Part shown: piece by piece, positions 35,735 through 45,070 of the stretch
How the letters are laid out: each line of letters opens with the position of its first letter
How positions within the stretch are numbered: the stretch's first letter is position 1
DNA from: CAVQRB01 sp963715055
Lineage (GTDB): Bacteria; Pseudomonadota; Alphaproteobacteria; Rhodobacterales; Rhodobacteraceae
Length of the DNA stretch: 64,000 nt
Direction: 5' to 3'
Assembly (NCBI GenBank): GCA_963715055.1
Contig: CAVQRB010000013.1
Location: forward strand, 75,190 to 139,189
Translations under genes and position numbers: made by a program
Notes under the pieces: model-generated
Database searches by the model: none
Told to the model about the DNA's origin: nothing
Seen by the model: only the letters and a program-made list of their open reading frames with translations

Positions 35735-36439
35735 ATGGACCGTACCTTGAAAGCATTTTCGCTCATCCTGAGCTACCCGACGCGTGATTTGCAGCGTGCC
35801 ATGCCCGAGATCGGCGCCGTTCTGGCCTCCGATACGCGGTTGACGGCGGCAGCCCGTCGGGCGTTGCGCCCGCTGGTGGAGGAGATCGGCGGGCGCGACA
35901 TCTATGAGCTCGAGGAGCGGTTCGTGCTGCTCTTCGATCGTTCGCGAACCCTGTCGCTCAACCTCTTCGAACATGTGCATGGCGAAAGCCGTGACCGTGG
36001 CGGAGCGATGGTGTCGCTTGTGGAGACCTACCGTGCGGGCGGGTTCGATCCCGTCACGTCGGAACTGCCGGATCACTTGCCGGTGCTGCTGGAATTCCTG
36101 TCCACACGGCCCTTCCGGGAGGCACAGGAGACTCTGGCGGACGCGGCCCATATCTTCGAGGCCCTGAACGCCCGGCTCGTCCGGCGGGAAAGCCCTTATG
36201 GAGCCGTGTTCGCCAGCCTTTTGCAACTGGCGGGCGTCACCGCAGACGAGCAAGCCGTGGCCGAGATGCTGGCGCAGCCAGACGACGATCCCACCGATCT
36301 GGAAGCCCTGGATGACGTCTGGGAGGAAAGCGAAGTGCTTTTCGGTCCGGACCCCAATGCCGGTTGTCCGCAAGCGCGTGACATGCTCGCGCAGATGGAT
36401 TTGCCCGTTAACCCCGCGCCGCGCCACGCGGCCGAATAG
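35735..36439 (+). CDS. narJ: Nitrate reductase molybdenum cofactor assembly chaperone NarJ
   Basis: A 234-residue cytoplasmic chaperone of the TorD/DmsD/NarJ superfamily. It assists cofactor insertion into NarG and its docking to NarI. The conserved segments FSLILSYPTRDLQ, YELEERFVLLFDRSRTLSLN and LFEHVHGESRDRGGAM are typical. The start at 35735 follows the narH stop by one base. The long antisense frame over this gene is not a gene. Confidence 0.95.
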   Translation: MDRTLKAFSLILSYPTRDLQRAMPEIGAVLASDTRLTAAARRALRPLVEEIGGRDIYELEERFVLLFDRSRTLSLNLFEHVHGESRDRGGAMVSLVETYRAGGFDPVTSELPDHLPVLLEFLSTRPFREAQETLADAAHIFEALNARLVRRESPYGAVFASLLQLAGVTADEQAVAEMLAQPDDDPTDLEALDDVWEESEVLFGPDPNAGCPQARDMLAQMDLPVNPAPRHAAE

Positions 36440-36451
36440 GGAGACAGCATC

Positions 36452-37201
36452 ATGTTCTCGAATTTCGACATAAACTTCATCATCTTCGGCATCATGCCCT
36501 ATGCCGCGCTGACCATCTTGGTGGTGGGCTGCATCGCCCGCTATGACCGGGACCAGTACACCTGGAAAAGCTCGTCCAGCCAATTGCTCAAACGCAAGCA
36601 ACTGATCTGGGGCTCCATCCTCTTTCACGTCGGGATCATCACGATCTTCTTCGGGCATCTGGTCGGCCTGTTCACTCCGGTCTGGGTGCTGGATGCGCTT
36701 GGCGTGCCCTATGCGCTCAAGCAATGGATGGCGGTCATCATCGGTGGGCCTGCCGGGATTGCGGCCCTGATCGGGGCGTCGCTTCTGATGCATCGTCGGC
36801 TGACCGAGCCCCGCATTCGCGCCACATCAAGCTGGATGGACATCACCATCATGGCGCTGATCTGGCTGCAATTGGCCATCGGTCTGCTGACCATCACGCA
36901 GACGCTGCAACACATGGATGGCTCGGAGATGGTGCGCTTCATGACCTGGTCGCAAAGCATCATCACCTGGAACATCAACGCCTGGGTCACCGTGATCGAC
37001 GTGCACTGGCTCTACAAGCTGCATATCTTCCTGGGGCTGATCATCACAGCGCTCTTCCCGTTCTCGCGGCTGGTGCATATGCTATCGGGCTTTGCCGCCC
37101 CGTTCCGCTACCTCATGCGTCCGGGATATCAGATCGTCCGCTCGCGGCGTCAGAAGGCGCTGCCCAAGCGCGCCGCCCCCAAAGCAACCCCGGCGGAGTA
37201 A
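36452..37201 (+). CDS. narI: Respiratory nitrate reductase gamma subunit NarI
   Basis: A 249-residue di-haem cytochrome b with five hydrophobic segments that oxidises quinol and anchors NarGH to the membrane. The four His haem ligands are recognisable in SILFHVGIITIFFGHLVGL and DVHWLYKLHIFLGL. It is somewhat longer at the C-terminus than the E. coli protein, with a basic tail. GGGAGACAG lies before the ATG. Confidence 0.97.
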   Translation: MFSNFDINFIIFGIMPYAALTILVVGCIARYDRDQYTWKSSSSQLLKRKQLIWGSILFHVGIITIFFGHLVGLFTPVWVLDALGVPYALKQWMAVIIGGPAGIAALIGASLLMHRRLTEPRIRATSSWMDITIMALIWLQLAIGLLTITQTLQHMDGSEMVRFMTWSQSIITWNINAWVTVIDVHWLYKLHIFLGLIITALFPFSRLVHMLSGFAAPFRYLMRPGYQIVRSRRQKALPKRAAPKATPAE

Positions 37202-37206
37202 GGCAG

Positions 37207-38004
37207 ATGAACGCAGCACTTTTCCCCGACCTGATTGTGAACGGCGAACTTGTCCCACATGCGCTGATCGCCGCCGAAACGCAGAACCAGGACGCACCGA
37301 AGGGCAAGCCGGGGATTGCCTGGCGCAAGGCGGCCAATGCCGTGGCGATCCGTACCTTGTTGTTGCAGGAGGCAGCGGCCCGTCAGATCGTGGCGGCGCC
37401 CCGGGAGGTCGGTCCAGGCCGTTTCGAGACCGAAGAGGAGGCCCTGATCCGGGGCCTTCTCGAACAGGCGATCGATGTGGACCCCCCAACCGGGGATACG
37501 ATCCATTCCGAATGGGAGAAGGACCCTGCGCGTTTTCGGACTGCGCCACTTTGGGAGGTGTCCCATATCCTCTGCGGGTGCGACCCGCGGGATGCGGCGG
37601 CGCGCGCCAAGGCTCTGGCCCGTGCAAAGGGTCTGCTCGCCCTGCTGGAGGGCAACCCCAAGAGCTTTGCCGCTCTGGCCGCGCGCGAGAGCGATTGCGG
37701 ATCCAGGTCTTCGGGCGGTTCCCTGGGTCAGCTTGGTCCGAATGACACCGTTCCCGAGTTCGAGGTGGCCCTGCGCCAGTTGTCGGAAGGCGAGATTTCC
37801 GCGGAGCCGGTGCTCACGCGGCATGGCTACCACATCATCCGTATGGATGCTGTGGCCCCGGGCAAGATCCTGCCCTTCGAAGCCGTGCGCGCGAAGATCG
37901 GCGAAGCCATGGAAAAGGCGGCCTGGGCGCGACAATCACGCAGCTTCATCGCGCAACTGGTGGCAGCTTCGGACATCAAGGGTGCGGATCTCAACTCAGT
38001 CTGA
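37207..38004 (+). CDS. Parvulin-type peptidylprolyl isomerase (NifM/PpiC-like) in the nar operon
   Basis: A 265-residue protein with an N-terminal helical part and a C-terminal rotamase domain. Parvulin motifs are VSHILCGCD, the GGSLGQLGPNDTVPEF segment, and TRHGYHIIRMD. No signal peptide is present, so it acts in the cytoplasm, unlike PpiD or SurA. It starts 5 bases after narI and follows nar genes in many denitrifiers, where it may assist maturation of nitrate reductase. That role is inferred. Confidence 0.88.
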   Translation: MNAALFPDLIVNGELVPHALIAAETQNQDAPKGKPGIAWRKAANAVAIRTLLLQEAAARQIVAAPREVGPGRFETEEEALIRGLLEQAIDVDPPTGDTIHSEWEKDPARFRTAPLWEVSHILCGCDPRDAAARAKALARAKGLLALLEGNPKSFAALAARESDCGSRSSGGSLGQLGPNDTVPEFEVALRQLSEGEISAEPVLTRHGYHIIRMDAVAPGKILPFEAVRAKIGEAMEKAAWARQSRSFIAQLVAASDIKGADLNSV

Positions 38005-38020
38005 CCGGGAGGAGAGGAGG

Positions 38021-38467
38021 ATGGGAAAGGACGCTGAACGGCTTCTGAAGTCGGCCAAGGGGGAAAGAGCGGAACTGGCAAAGATGCTCGCCTTCCTGGC
38101 AGCTGAACCGCCGCATCATCTGGCCGATGAAGAAATCGACATATTCCAGCTTACGCTCAAGCGCTGCGATGCGGAAGTTGAGATCGACAAGGTGATCGCC
38201 GGGTGTCGGTCCGATCAAGGCCACGCCGAAGCCGACGCGCCCGCAAGCATCTCGATCATCAAGGGAATTGGCGAAAGCCCTTCGAGGCCGTTCGCGTCGG
38301 ATGGTGAGCAAATGGCCGAGTTTGCTCACCACACAGACCGGCATTTGATCCTGGAGAATGCGATCGTCCTGCCCTTCGCCCGCGCGCGACTGACACAAGA
38401 GGATCTGAACACGATGAAAAGACACATGCTCGAACGCCGCGGCAGCCTGCCGCCCACTGGAGAATGA
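38021..38467 (+). CDS. Hemerythrin domain-containing protein, N-terminally short
   Basis: A 148-residue protein resembling the hemerythrin-like proteins found with nar genes. Helices with metal ligands are visible: HHLADEEIDIF (His-x3-Glu) and HHTDRHLILENAIVLPFAR (His-x3-His). In relatives I know, about 25 more N-terminal residues supply the first His in a DH-x2-E-type segment. Here GGAGAGGAGG places the start at 38021, only 16 bases after the PPIase stop, so that helix is missing. It could bind iron less tightly or be a damaged gene. The expected role is NO/oxygen sensing or iron-centre repair. Confidence 0.72.
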   Translation: MGKDAERLLKSAKGERAELAKMLAFLAAEPPHHLADEEIDIFQLTLKRCDAEVEIDKVIAGCRSDQGHAEADAPASISIIKGIGESPSRPFASDGEQMAEFAHHTDRHLILENAIVLPFARARLTQEDLNTMKRHMLERRGSLPPTGE

Positions 38468-38470
38468 GCG

Positions 38471-39088
38471 ATGCTGAATGACCTGATTGAGCGCAACGTG
38501 AGATGGGCCGAACAGCGAAACAGGGAAGAACCCGGCTACTTTGCCCGACTGGCGACGCAGCAATCCCCTGAGTTCTTCTGGATCGGCTGCTCCGACAGTC
38601 GGGTGCCGGCCAATGTCGTGGCGGGGCTCGATCCCGGTGAAGTCTTCGTGCATCGCAACGTCGCGAATGTGATCCATTCCACGGACATGAACATGTTGTC
38701 GGCCCTGGAATTCGCGGTGGAGGCGCTCAAGATCCGTGAGATCATCGTATGCGGTCATTATGGTTGCGGTGGCGTCAAGGCGGCGACGGAAGACCTTCCA
38801 CATGGCCTCGCGGATCACTGGCTTGAGCCGATCCGGCGGCTTGCACGCGCCTACGCGGTGGACCTTTCACGAGAAGACAGCGCGGAGTCGAGGCGGGACA
38901 AGCTGGCGGAACTGAACGTGGTCGAAGGTGTTCGCCGTGTCGCAGAGACCCCGATCATGCAGCGCGCCTGGCGAAACGGCGTCAGCGTTCGGATACACGG
39001 GCTCATCTATGGGCTCAAGGATGGCCGCCTGCGCGACCTCGATTGCACGGTGGGCCCGGGGCACTTTCAGATGGAGGCGGCGCAATGA
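38471..39088 (+). CDS. Beta-class carbonic anhydrase
   Basis: A 205-residue zinc enzyme interconverting CO2 and bicarbonate. Zinc ligands and the catalytic dyad are in FWIGCSDSRVPAN (Cys, Asp, Arg) and CGHYGCGGVKAA (His, Cys). Full length for the family. It starts three bases after the hemerythrin stop and its own stop overlaps moeA, so it is embedded in the nar-linked operon. A role in balancing bicarbonate during anaerobic respiration is a guess. Confidence 0.94.
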   Translation: MLNDLIERNVRWAEQRNREEPGYFARLATQQSPEFFWIGCSDSRVPANVVAGLDPGEVFVHRNVANVIHSTDMNMLSALEFAVEALKIREIIVCGHYGCGGVKAATEDLPHGLADHWLEPIRRLARAYAVDLSREDSAESRRDKLAELNVVEGVRRVAETPIMQRAWRNGVSVRIHGLIYGLKDGRLRDLDCTVGPGHFQMEAAQ

Positions 39089-40356
39089 CGCTTTTGACAC
39101 GGATCGCCGAGCCGGGCTGCGGGTGTGGCGCGACCGATCATCCGTATGGCCTCGTGACAATCGACGAGGCCGTCGCGCGCATCATGCAGAGCGCAAGCGC
39201 GGTCGCCGAAACCGAAGAGATGCCGCTTGCCGCAACATCCGGGCGCATTCTGGCAGAACCGGTGCGGGCGCAGGCCGCCGTGCCACCCTTCGACAATTCG
39301 GCCATGGACGGCTATGCGATCAACACCGGTAGCCTGACCGGGGCAGGTCCTTGGCGTCTTGACGTCATCGCCCGGATTGCGGCCGGGCGGGTCGATCACA
39401 CGAGGATCGGTGCGGGAGAAGCCGCGCAGATATTCACCGGAGCGCCGATCCCTCAGGGTGCGGATGCCGTGGTGATGCAGGAAGACGTCGACGTTCTCGA
39501 CGGCTCGATATTCATCTCCAAAAAGATCACGCCGTATACCCACATCCGGACAGCCGGCGAAGATATGCTGGCAGGCGCAACCATCGTGCCTTCTGGCCGC
39601 AACATCACCGCGCGGGAGATCGCAGCCTGTGCGGCAGCAGGCGCTGCAAGGCTTCGCGTGCACCGCCGCCTTCGCGTGGCGCTGGTCGTCACCGGGGATG
39701 AGGTGAATTCGGCAGGTAGGCCTCGGAACAGTGCCGGCATCTGGGATGTCAACACGCCCATGCTGAGCGCGCTGATCGCGACGGCGGGGATCGATCTGGT
39801 CGATGTCGAAACCGGCAAGGACAATCGCGATGCGTTGCGCCAGCAACTTGCCGACCTCGCGACGCGCGTCGATCTGATCGTGACCACGGGCGGCATATCG
39901 GTGGGCGAGGAGGATCATGTAAAACCCGCCTTGAAAGATCTCGGCGCGACCATGGTGTTCAGTGGTGTCGCGATGAAGCCCGGCAAGCCTGTTTCATACG
40001 GGCGGCTCGGCCAGGCGCATTGGCTGGGCCTGCCGGGCAATCCCCTCTCCGCCTTTGTCACGTGGCAGCTTTTCGGCACGGTGCTCTGCCGCGCCCTGAC
40101 GGGGGATACCGCTTCACCGGCCCGCCGCCGGCACGTCGTGTTGTCGAAGCCGCTGTCGCACAGGTATGGGCGCTGCGAGCTGCGGCTGGCCGAGATTTCC
40201 GGCTTCGACGGTCTGGGCCGTGAGATCGTTCATGTCGCGCAAGCCACCCATTCAGGGCGCGTGGCACAGCTGCCTTTCGCTGACGGGTTGATCCTGATCC
40301 CCGCCGATACCGAGGGACTGCCGCAAGGTGCGCTTGTCGAATTCCAGCCCTTCTGA
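39085..40356 (+). CDS. moeA: Molybdopterin molybdenumtransferase MoeA
   Basis: A 423-residue enzyme that inserts molybdate into adenylylated molybdopterin. Signatures are PFDNSAMDGYAI, RIGAGEAAQIFTGAPIPQGA, VVTGDEV, TTGGISVGEEDH and KPGKPVSYGRL with GLPGNPLSAF. The N-terminus has an extra CGCGATD stretch. Its place behind narGHJI fits a dedicated or extra copy serving the molybdenum needs of nitrate reductase. ATG overlaps the carbonic anhydrase stop. Confidence 0.94.
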   Translation: MTLLTRIAEPGCGCGATDHPYGLVTIDEAVARIMQSASAVAETEEMPLAATSGRILAEPVRAQAAVPPFDNSAMDGYAINTGSLTGAGPWRLDVIARIAAGRVDHTRIGAGEAAQIFTGAPIPQGADAVVMQEDVDVLDGSIFISKKITPYTHIRTAGEDMLAGATIVPSGRNITAREIAACAAAGAARLRVHRRLRVALVVTGDEVNSAGRPRNSAGIWDVNTPMLSALIATAGIDLVDVETGKDNRDALRQQLADLATRVDLIVTTGGISVGEEDHVKPALKDLGATMVFSGVAMKPGKPVSYGRLGQAHWLGLPGNPLSAFVTWQLFGTVLCRALTGDTASPARRRHVVLSKPLSHRYGRCELRLAEISGFDGLGREIVHVAQATHSGRVAQLPFADGLILIPADTEGLPQGALVEFQPF

Positions 40357-40378
40357 AAATGAGAAAGGAAGCAAGATC

Positions 40379-40897
40379 ATGAAGATAGCCTATACCATGG
40401 CGCAAGGGCGCGGGGACACGGATCTGTTGCTCTTTGCGGCGGCACAGAAACTGGCAGCGCGCGGGTATCGAACATGCGGTACCGTACAGATCAACACCGA
40501 ATGCGACACGCATCCCTGCGACATGGACGTGCAGATTCTACCGGATGGTCCCGTGCTGCGCATCTCGCAGAGCCTCGGGCGCGAGGCCAAGGGATGCAGG
40601 CTCGATCCGTCCGTGCTTGAAAAGGCCGTCGGACTGGTCGCGGCACGACTGGCCGGGCAAGTCGATGTGCTGATCGTCAACAAGTTCGGCAAGCACGAAG
40701 CAGATGGCCGCGGATTCAGATCCGTGATCGCAGAGGCGATTGAGCGCGACTTGCCTGTTCTGGTAGGGGTCAACGCTCTGAACCTCGGCGCATTCGAGGC
40801 CTTTGCAGGCCCGCAAGCAGAACGGCTGGAGCCATCGGTCGAGGATATCGTCGGCTGGCTCGCTGACGCATCGAAATCCGGTCGCGAAGTCGCGTAG
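40379..40897 (+). CDS. DUF2478 domain-containing protein
   Basis: A 172-residue protein of the DUF2478 family, a P-loop-like alpha/beta protein often found near molybdenum cofactor or molybdate genes. It begins MKIAYTMAQGRGDTDLLLF and contains VDVLIVNKFGKHEADGRGF. A conserved CDTHPCDMDV segment may bind metal. The start at 40379 follows GAAAGGAAGC. It is the last gene of the nar-linked operon. Function is unknown. Confidence 0.82.
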   Translation: MKIAYTMAQGRGDTDLLLFAAAQKLAARGYRTCGTVQINTECDTHPCDMDVQILPDGPVLRISQSLGREAKGCRLDPSVLEKAVGLVAARLAGQVDVLIVNKFGKHEADGRGFRSVIAEAIERDLPVLVGVNALNLGAFEAFAGPQAERLEPSVEDIVGWLADASKSGREVA

Positions 40898-40929
40898 CGG
40901 GCATAGGCATCCGCCGGCGGCGGCTACGC
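40892..40929. terminator. Long-loop hairpin at the end of the nar-linked operon
   Basis: GCGTAGC at 40892-40898 pairs with GCTACGC at 40923-40929 around a GC-rich 24-base interior. The stem includes the DUF2478 stop codon. There is no T-run, so a terminator role is only suggested by place. Confidence 0.3.
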
Positions 40930-42143
40930 TTGTTGGCGGCAAGGCAGAGCGCGACGTCACGCGGCAGAGCGTTGCGTGATCATTTGCTACTTCGGATTAG
41001 CGTGCACAAATGAGAAACTGCCTGCAACGCGCGTCGACGGAACGGCAAGGCCGGGTCTAGGTTCTCGCCCAAAGGCGCACATCCCTGACTTGGGCCCAAG
41101 TGACGAGATTCAGGCGCGCGCATCGCATCCGTACGGAAGAGCAATTGTCAGGAGATTGGACCGCCCCGGGTTCTCTGGCGGTGCGTGGTCTAGGCGCGAG
41201 ATGCCGTTTGGCGGATCACATCTGGTTTCCTCTGATGTGAAATCAGAAAAGCCGTTCTCGGGATACCACTTTTCCGCAATGAACAGGCATGACAAATGAT
41301 GCTGCACGCCGCCCCGGCGATTGGGTCTTTCCAAGGATGGTCAATTTCGGTTTGCCGTCGAGCCTCGTCTGCATCTTCCAGATCCGCCAAGGTCTCCCTT
41401 GCATTTGCCACTAGGATAGGTCGGAGAGAGGCTTGGGAGACGTGCGCGGATTGCAGGTAAGCTTGCTGTTTGCTTAGCCGATCCGCCACTCCCTGCCACA
41501 TCGACAACCCGACGTTGGCCTGCCCGCCGTTTCACAGGTTCAGCTGCTAGCTTCTTTTGGACCATCCGGCTGGAGATTTTCCGAGGGTTGATACTCTGGA
41601 TTTTTTTGTTGCACGTCTGAGCCATCCATCTTCAACAGCCTCGCTCAAGTGCGAAAGATCATCGGAAACCGGAGGGTCGATGATAACACCCAAAGACCAC
41701 ATACATCGTCTTGCGGGCTGGCCTCGGCAGTCCACGTCCATCTAAACCGTATCATCCGGCCTGCCTCTCTTGAGGTCTGCAGCTGGGCCGTTCGGCATGC
41801 GTTGACCGCAACCAAGACACCGGAAAGACACAGGAACGCATTCCACGCTTTAACGGCTCGGATCAGGGGGGTGGGTCACCGGCTTTCGGACGATCCGGCT
41901 TGATACGCATGCAGCTTTGCCAGATGTTTGAGACTTGAGCCTGATCCAGGAGCGCAAAGACCACGAGGCAGTGTGTGGCAATTCTTCTCTATCGCAGAAC
42001 ATCATACCGCGCAAAACACCCTTGATTTCGACCGGCGGCCGGCCGTTGCGATGGTTGGTTTTCAGGTGCGGGCTTTTCCGAAGCCGTGAAAGGCCGCTAA
42101 GGTCAACAGGAGCCCGTACCAGCCTTCAGGAAGGATTTGAACC
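40930..42143. other. Long intergenic region with no supported gene
   Basis: About 1.2 kb between DUF2478 and the APC transporter. Only short frames occur (up to about 107 codons), without recognisable domains, good ribosome sites or typical GC-rich third positions. Composition is less GC-rich than the nar island. No tRNA, repeat array or complete insertion element is seen. It marks the change from the nar island to a more patchy region. Confidence 0.5.
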
Positions 42144-43373
42144 TTGGATCAAGACACCGTCCAACTCAGGCGATCAATAGGCCTAGTCGGGCTTGTTCTC
42201 TATGGTCTTGGTGTAACGATTGGAGCCGGAATCTACGTTCTGGTTGGAGAAACCGTTGTTCGCGCGGGCCCATACGCGCCTGCAGCATTTCTGCTTTCTG
42301 CCTTTGTGATGGGGTTTACGGCAGCGTCTTTTGCCGAGTTGTCCGGACGTGTGCCGAAAGCTGCAGGCGAAGCGGTGTACGTGGAGAAATCATTCGGGAT
42401 CAAATGGCTGACTGTTGCCGTGGGCCTTGCGGTGCTCATTGAAGCGATGATCGCGGCGGCGGCAATCGCCGTGGGGTCGGCAGGCTATGTCGGCGAATTG
42501 ATTGCTCTGCCGAAAGAGGTGTTGGTTGCCTGCATCGTTTCTCTGATGGCCGTGATTGCGTCGTGGGGTATTCGCGAATCCGTGGCGATCGCTGGCGCCA
42601 TGACACTTGTCGAAGTTGCCGGTCTGCTCATCATTATTGTTGTGGGCCTAGCCAACGATCCGGCCAGCATCGCGGATTTACCGGCATCTCTGGCGCCACC
42701 AATCACAGACTTTTCGGCTGTTTCAGGCGTGCTGGCCGCCAGCATGATCGCCTTTTTTGCCTTTATCGGCTTTGATGACGTTGTAAATCTTGTGGAGGAA
42801 GCCAAGAATCCGCGACGCATTATGCCCTGGGCGATAGGCATCACGCTGCTCGCAGTTACCGTGCTCTATGTATTGGTATCCTTCGTGGCCATGCAAAACA
42901 TATCCGTTGAGGAAATGTCTACCACGTCCGCACCGATCAGCCTGCTGTTTGAAAAACTGACTGGACTGCCTTCGCTCGCGATTACCCTGATTGCCATCAT
43001 TGCCACGATGAATGGCGTCGTCATAATCCTGATCATGGCGGCCCGCGTCTGCTATGGAATGGCGCAGGAAGACCGTTTACCCGCATGGCTTGGCGTCGTT
43101 TCACCCCGCAGCCAGACGCCGGTCCGGGCGACGGTTCTCGTTGCCGGTGCCGTGTTGGTCCTGGCGCTCTTCACACCATTGGACACACTGGCCGAAACCT
43201 CGTCAGAGGTTCTTCTCGCAGTCTTTGCGATCATCAATCTGGCATTGGTCTGGTTCAAGCTCAGGCGCGTGCCGCCACCTGATGGCATCTTTACGGTTCA
43301 CATCGCATTTCCGATGGCGGGCACTTTCTTTTGTATCGCACTGGTAGGGGGCGCAGCCATCATTGGCGGATAA
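42144..43373 (+). CDS. APC family amino acid permease
   Basis: A 409-residue amino acid-polyamine-organocation permease with about 12 hydrophobic segments. The N-terminal signature LVLYGLGVTIGAGIYVLVGE and FFAFIGFDDVVNLVEEAKNP are typical of CAT-like APC transporters. The start is a TTG at 42144 with AGGAAGGA upstream. It ends with a short tail after the last membrane segment. The substrate is not predictable. It precedes the FHA/protease gene by 94 bases on the same strand. Confidence 0.87.
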   Translation: MDQDTVQLRRSIGLVGLVLYGLGVTIGAGIYVLVGETVVRAGPYAPAAFLLSAFVMGFTAASFAELSGRVPKAAGEAVYVEKSFGIKWLTVAVGLAVLIEAMIAAAAIAVGSAGYVGELIALPKEVLVACIVSLMAVIASWGIRESVAIAGAMTLVEVAGLLIIIVVGLANDPASIADLPASLAPPITDFSAVSGVLAASMIAFFAFIGFDDVVNLVEEAKNPRRIMPWAIGITLLAVTVLYVLVSFVAMQNISVEEMSTTSAPISLLFEKLTGLPSLAITLIAIIATMNGVVIILIMAARVCYGMAQEDRLPAWLGVVSPRSQTPVRATVLVAGAVLVLALFTPLDTLAETSSEVLLAVFAIINLALVWFKLRRVPPPDGIFTVHIAFPMAGTFFCIALVGGAAIIGG

Positions 43374-43467
43374 TACGCGCAGTCCCGATGCAAGGCCGTG
43401 GACCGATGTGGCAGCCGAGAGTACCATCGCAATGATAGGAACCGAATTTCTCACGTCAGGAAACTGA

Positions 43468-45060
43468 TTGGTTGATGATCCTGCACCCTGTTCCGAAGCC
43501 GGCGCGAAGTCGGAAAAAGACTGTGTCCGCGCTTTTCTGGAGAGCCTGACAGGCCCGTCGCGCGGCGGGATTTCATGGCTGTCTTCGGAGCGCCCGCGCG
43601 TCAGTGTTGGCGCAGACCGCATCCTTCGTATCCTGTCTGATGAGGATCAAGCGCCGGGCGCAGGGGAACGCGCTCGATTGGTTTGGTCTGGTGAGACCTA
43701 CGAGATCGAAGCACACCCCGATGCGAATATCTGGGTGAACGGTCGCAAAGTCGGGTCCGCGCACTTGATCCACGGCGATATGATCGAGTTCGGAGAGGAC
43801 GGACCGATGTGCCGGTATCGGCTGTGTCACAATGCCTTTCCGACGCGCTGGCCGATCGAGGAAATCATCAGCGATACCATGGCTTATGCCCGCTCGAGCC
43901 GTCGACCTTTCGGACCGCGCCTGAGCAACGCATTCTTTGAAGCTGGACGACGGCTCCTTTTCGAGACCTCGCTACTGTTTCGTTTGACGGTGATCGCGGC
44001 TCTGATCGGGCTGACAACTGTCGTTGCGCTGCAGTGGCGCAGCGATCGGCTCATTGAGCAAAGCCTTGAAGCGGAGGCGCTGCGTCTTGAGGCGATTGCA
44101 ATTGCGTTGGCCGAAACCCGCCAGCAAGCGCTGAGCGTCGAGGAACTTTCAGCGCTTCGCAATCAGCTTGATCTACAACTAGCAAAAAACACAGAACGCC
44201 TTGCCCAACTCGAGCGTCGCCTTGATGCCTCGGCGCGCGTCATCCGCGAAGCGACTGCCTCCGTCGCTTTCCTGCAAGGTGCTTTCGGCTTGAGAGAAAT
44301 CGCGAGTGGCAAGCTGCTGCGTCGCGTCGTGAATGCGGAAGGGGTGCCCCTGCAGACACCTTTCGGCAAGCCGCTCGCCGATGTGAACGGGAACGGCGAT
44401 CCGCTGGAATTCCAGTTCACGGGCACAGGGTTTCTGCTCGCCGATGGTGGTCAGCTTGTCACCAACCGGCACGTCGCACTGCCCTGGGCTTCCGGTGACC
44501 GGCTGCAGGCGTTTCAGGAAAGCGGATTTGAACCTGAGATGCTCAAACTCGTGGTGTTTCTGCCCGGTTTGGGAAAGCCGGTTGAAGCCGTATTCCTTGG
44601 GGCCAGCGACACGGCCGATCTGGCACTTCTATCCGTGACTGCCGAGGTTGCCGAAGGCCGCGGTCTGACCTTGTCGGAAAGCGCAACGGAGATCGGAGAT
44701 GAGGTGATCGTCATGGGCTTTCCGACGGGCCTGCGTGCCCTTATGGCACAGGCCGGCCAGGACTTTTTCACTGAGCTGGAAGACGCAGGTGAAACCGAAT
44801 TCTGGACAATCGCGACCCGCCTGTCCGAACAGGGCAAGATCGCGCCGCTCGCAAGCCGCGGCATAATCGCTCAGATCACGCCGAAAGCGGTCATTTATGA
44901 TGCCGAAACCACAATCGGCGGCAGTGGAGGCCCCGCATTGGACAGAGAAGGCCATGTCGTGGCCATAAACACCGCTATTCTTCCCGAATTCGGGGGAGCC
45001 AATATCGGTGTTCCTGTTGGCGAATTACACCGTCTTCTGGCCACTATGGCCGACAAATGA
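43468..45060 (+). CDS. Membrane-anchored trypsin-like protease with an N-terminal FHA-like domain
   Basis: A 530-residue protein in three parts. Residues about 35-120 resemble an FHA domain (ANIWVNGRKVGSAHLIHGD then MIEFGEDGP), which in others binds phosphothreonine. One membrane segment follows near residues 170-192 (LFRLTVIAALIGLTTVVALQ), then a coiled coil to about 270. The C-terminal half is an S1C-type protease with triad residues in TNRHVALPW, DTADLALLSV and GGSGGPALDRE. This topology puts the FHA domain inside and the protease outside. The TTG start is supported by AGGA. No substrate or partner can be named. Confidence 0.78.
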   Translation: MVDDPAPCSEAGAKSEKDCVRAFLESLTGPSRGGISWLSSERPRVSVGADRILRILSDEDQAPGAGERARLVWSGETYEIEAHPDANIWVNGRKVGSAHLIHGDMIEFGEDGPMCRYRLCHNAFPTRWPIEEIISDTMAYARSSRRPFGPRLSNAFFEAGRRLLFETSLLFRLTVIAALIGLTTVVALQWRSDRLIEQSLEAEALRLEAIAIALAETRQQALSVEELSALRNQLDLQLAKNTERLAQLERRLDASARVIREATASVAFLQGAFGLREIASGKLLRRVVNAEGVPLQTPFGKPLADVNGNGDPLEFQFTGTGFLLADGGQLVTNRHVALPWASGDRLQAFQESGFEPEMLKLVVFLPGLGKPVEAVFLGASDTADLALLSVTAEVAEGRGLTLSESATEIGDEVIVMGFPTGLRALMAQAGQDFFTELEDAGETEFWTIATRLSEQGKIAPLASRGIIAQITPKAVIYDAETTIGGSGGPALDREGHVVAINTAILPEFGGANIGVPVGELHRLLATMADK

Positions 45061-45070
45061 TGCAAACGAT

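Noticed and set aside
40930..42143. Several 60-107-codon frames in the long gap
   Set aside because: No recognisable domain, no convincing ribosome sites and no codon bias typical of the neighbouring genes.
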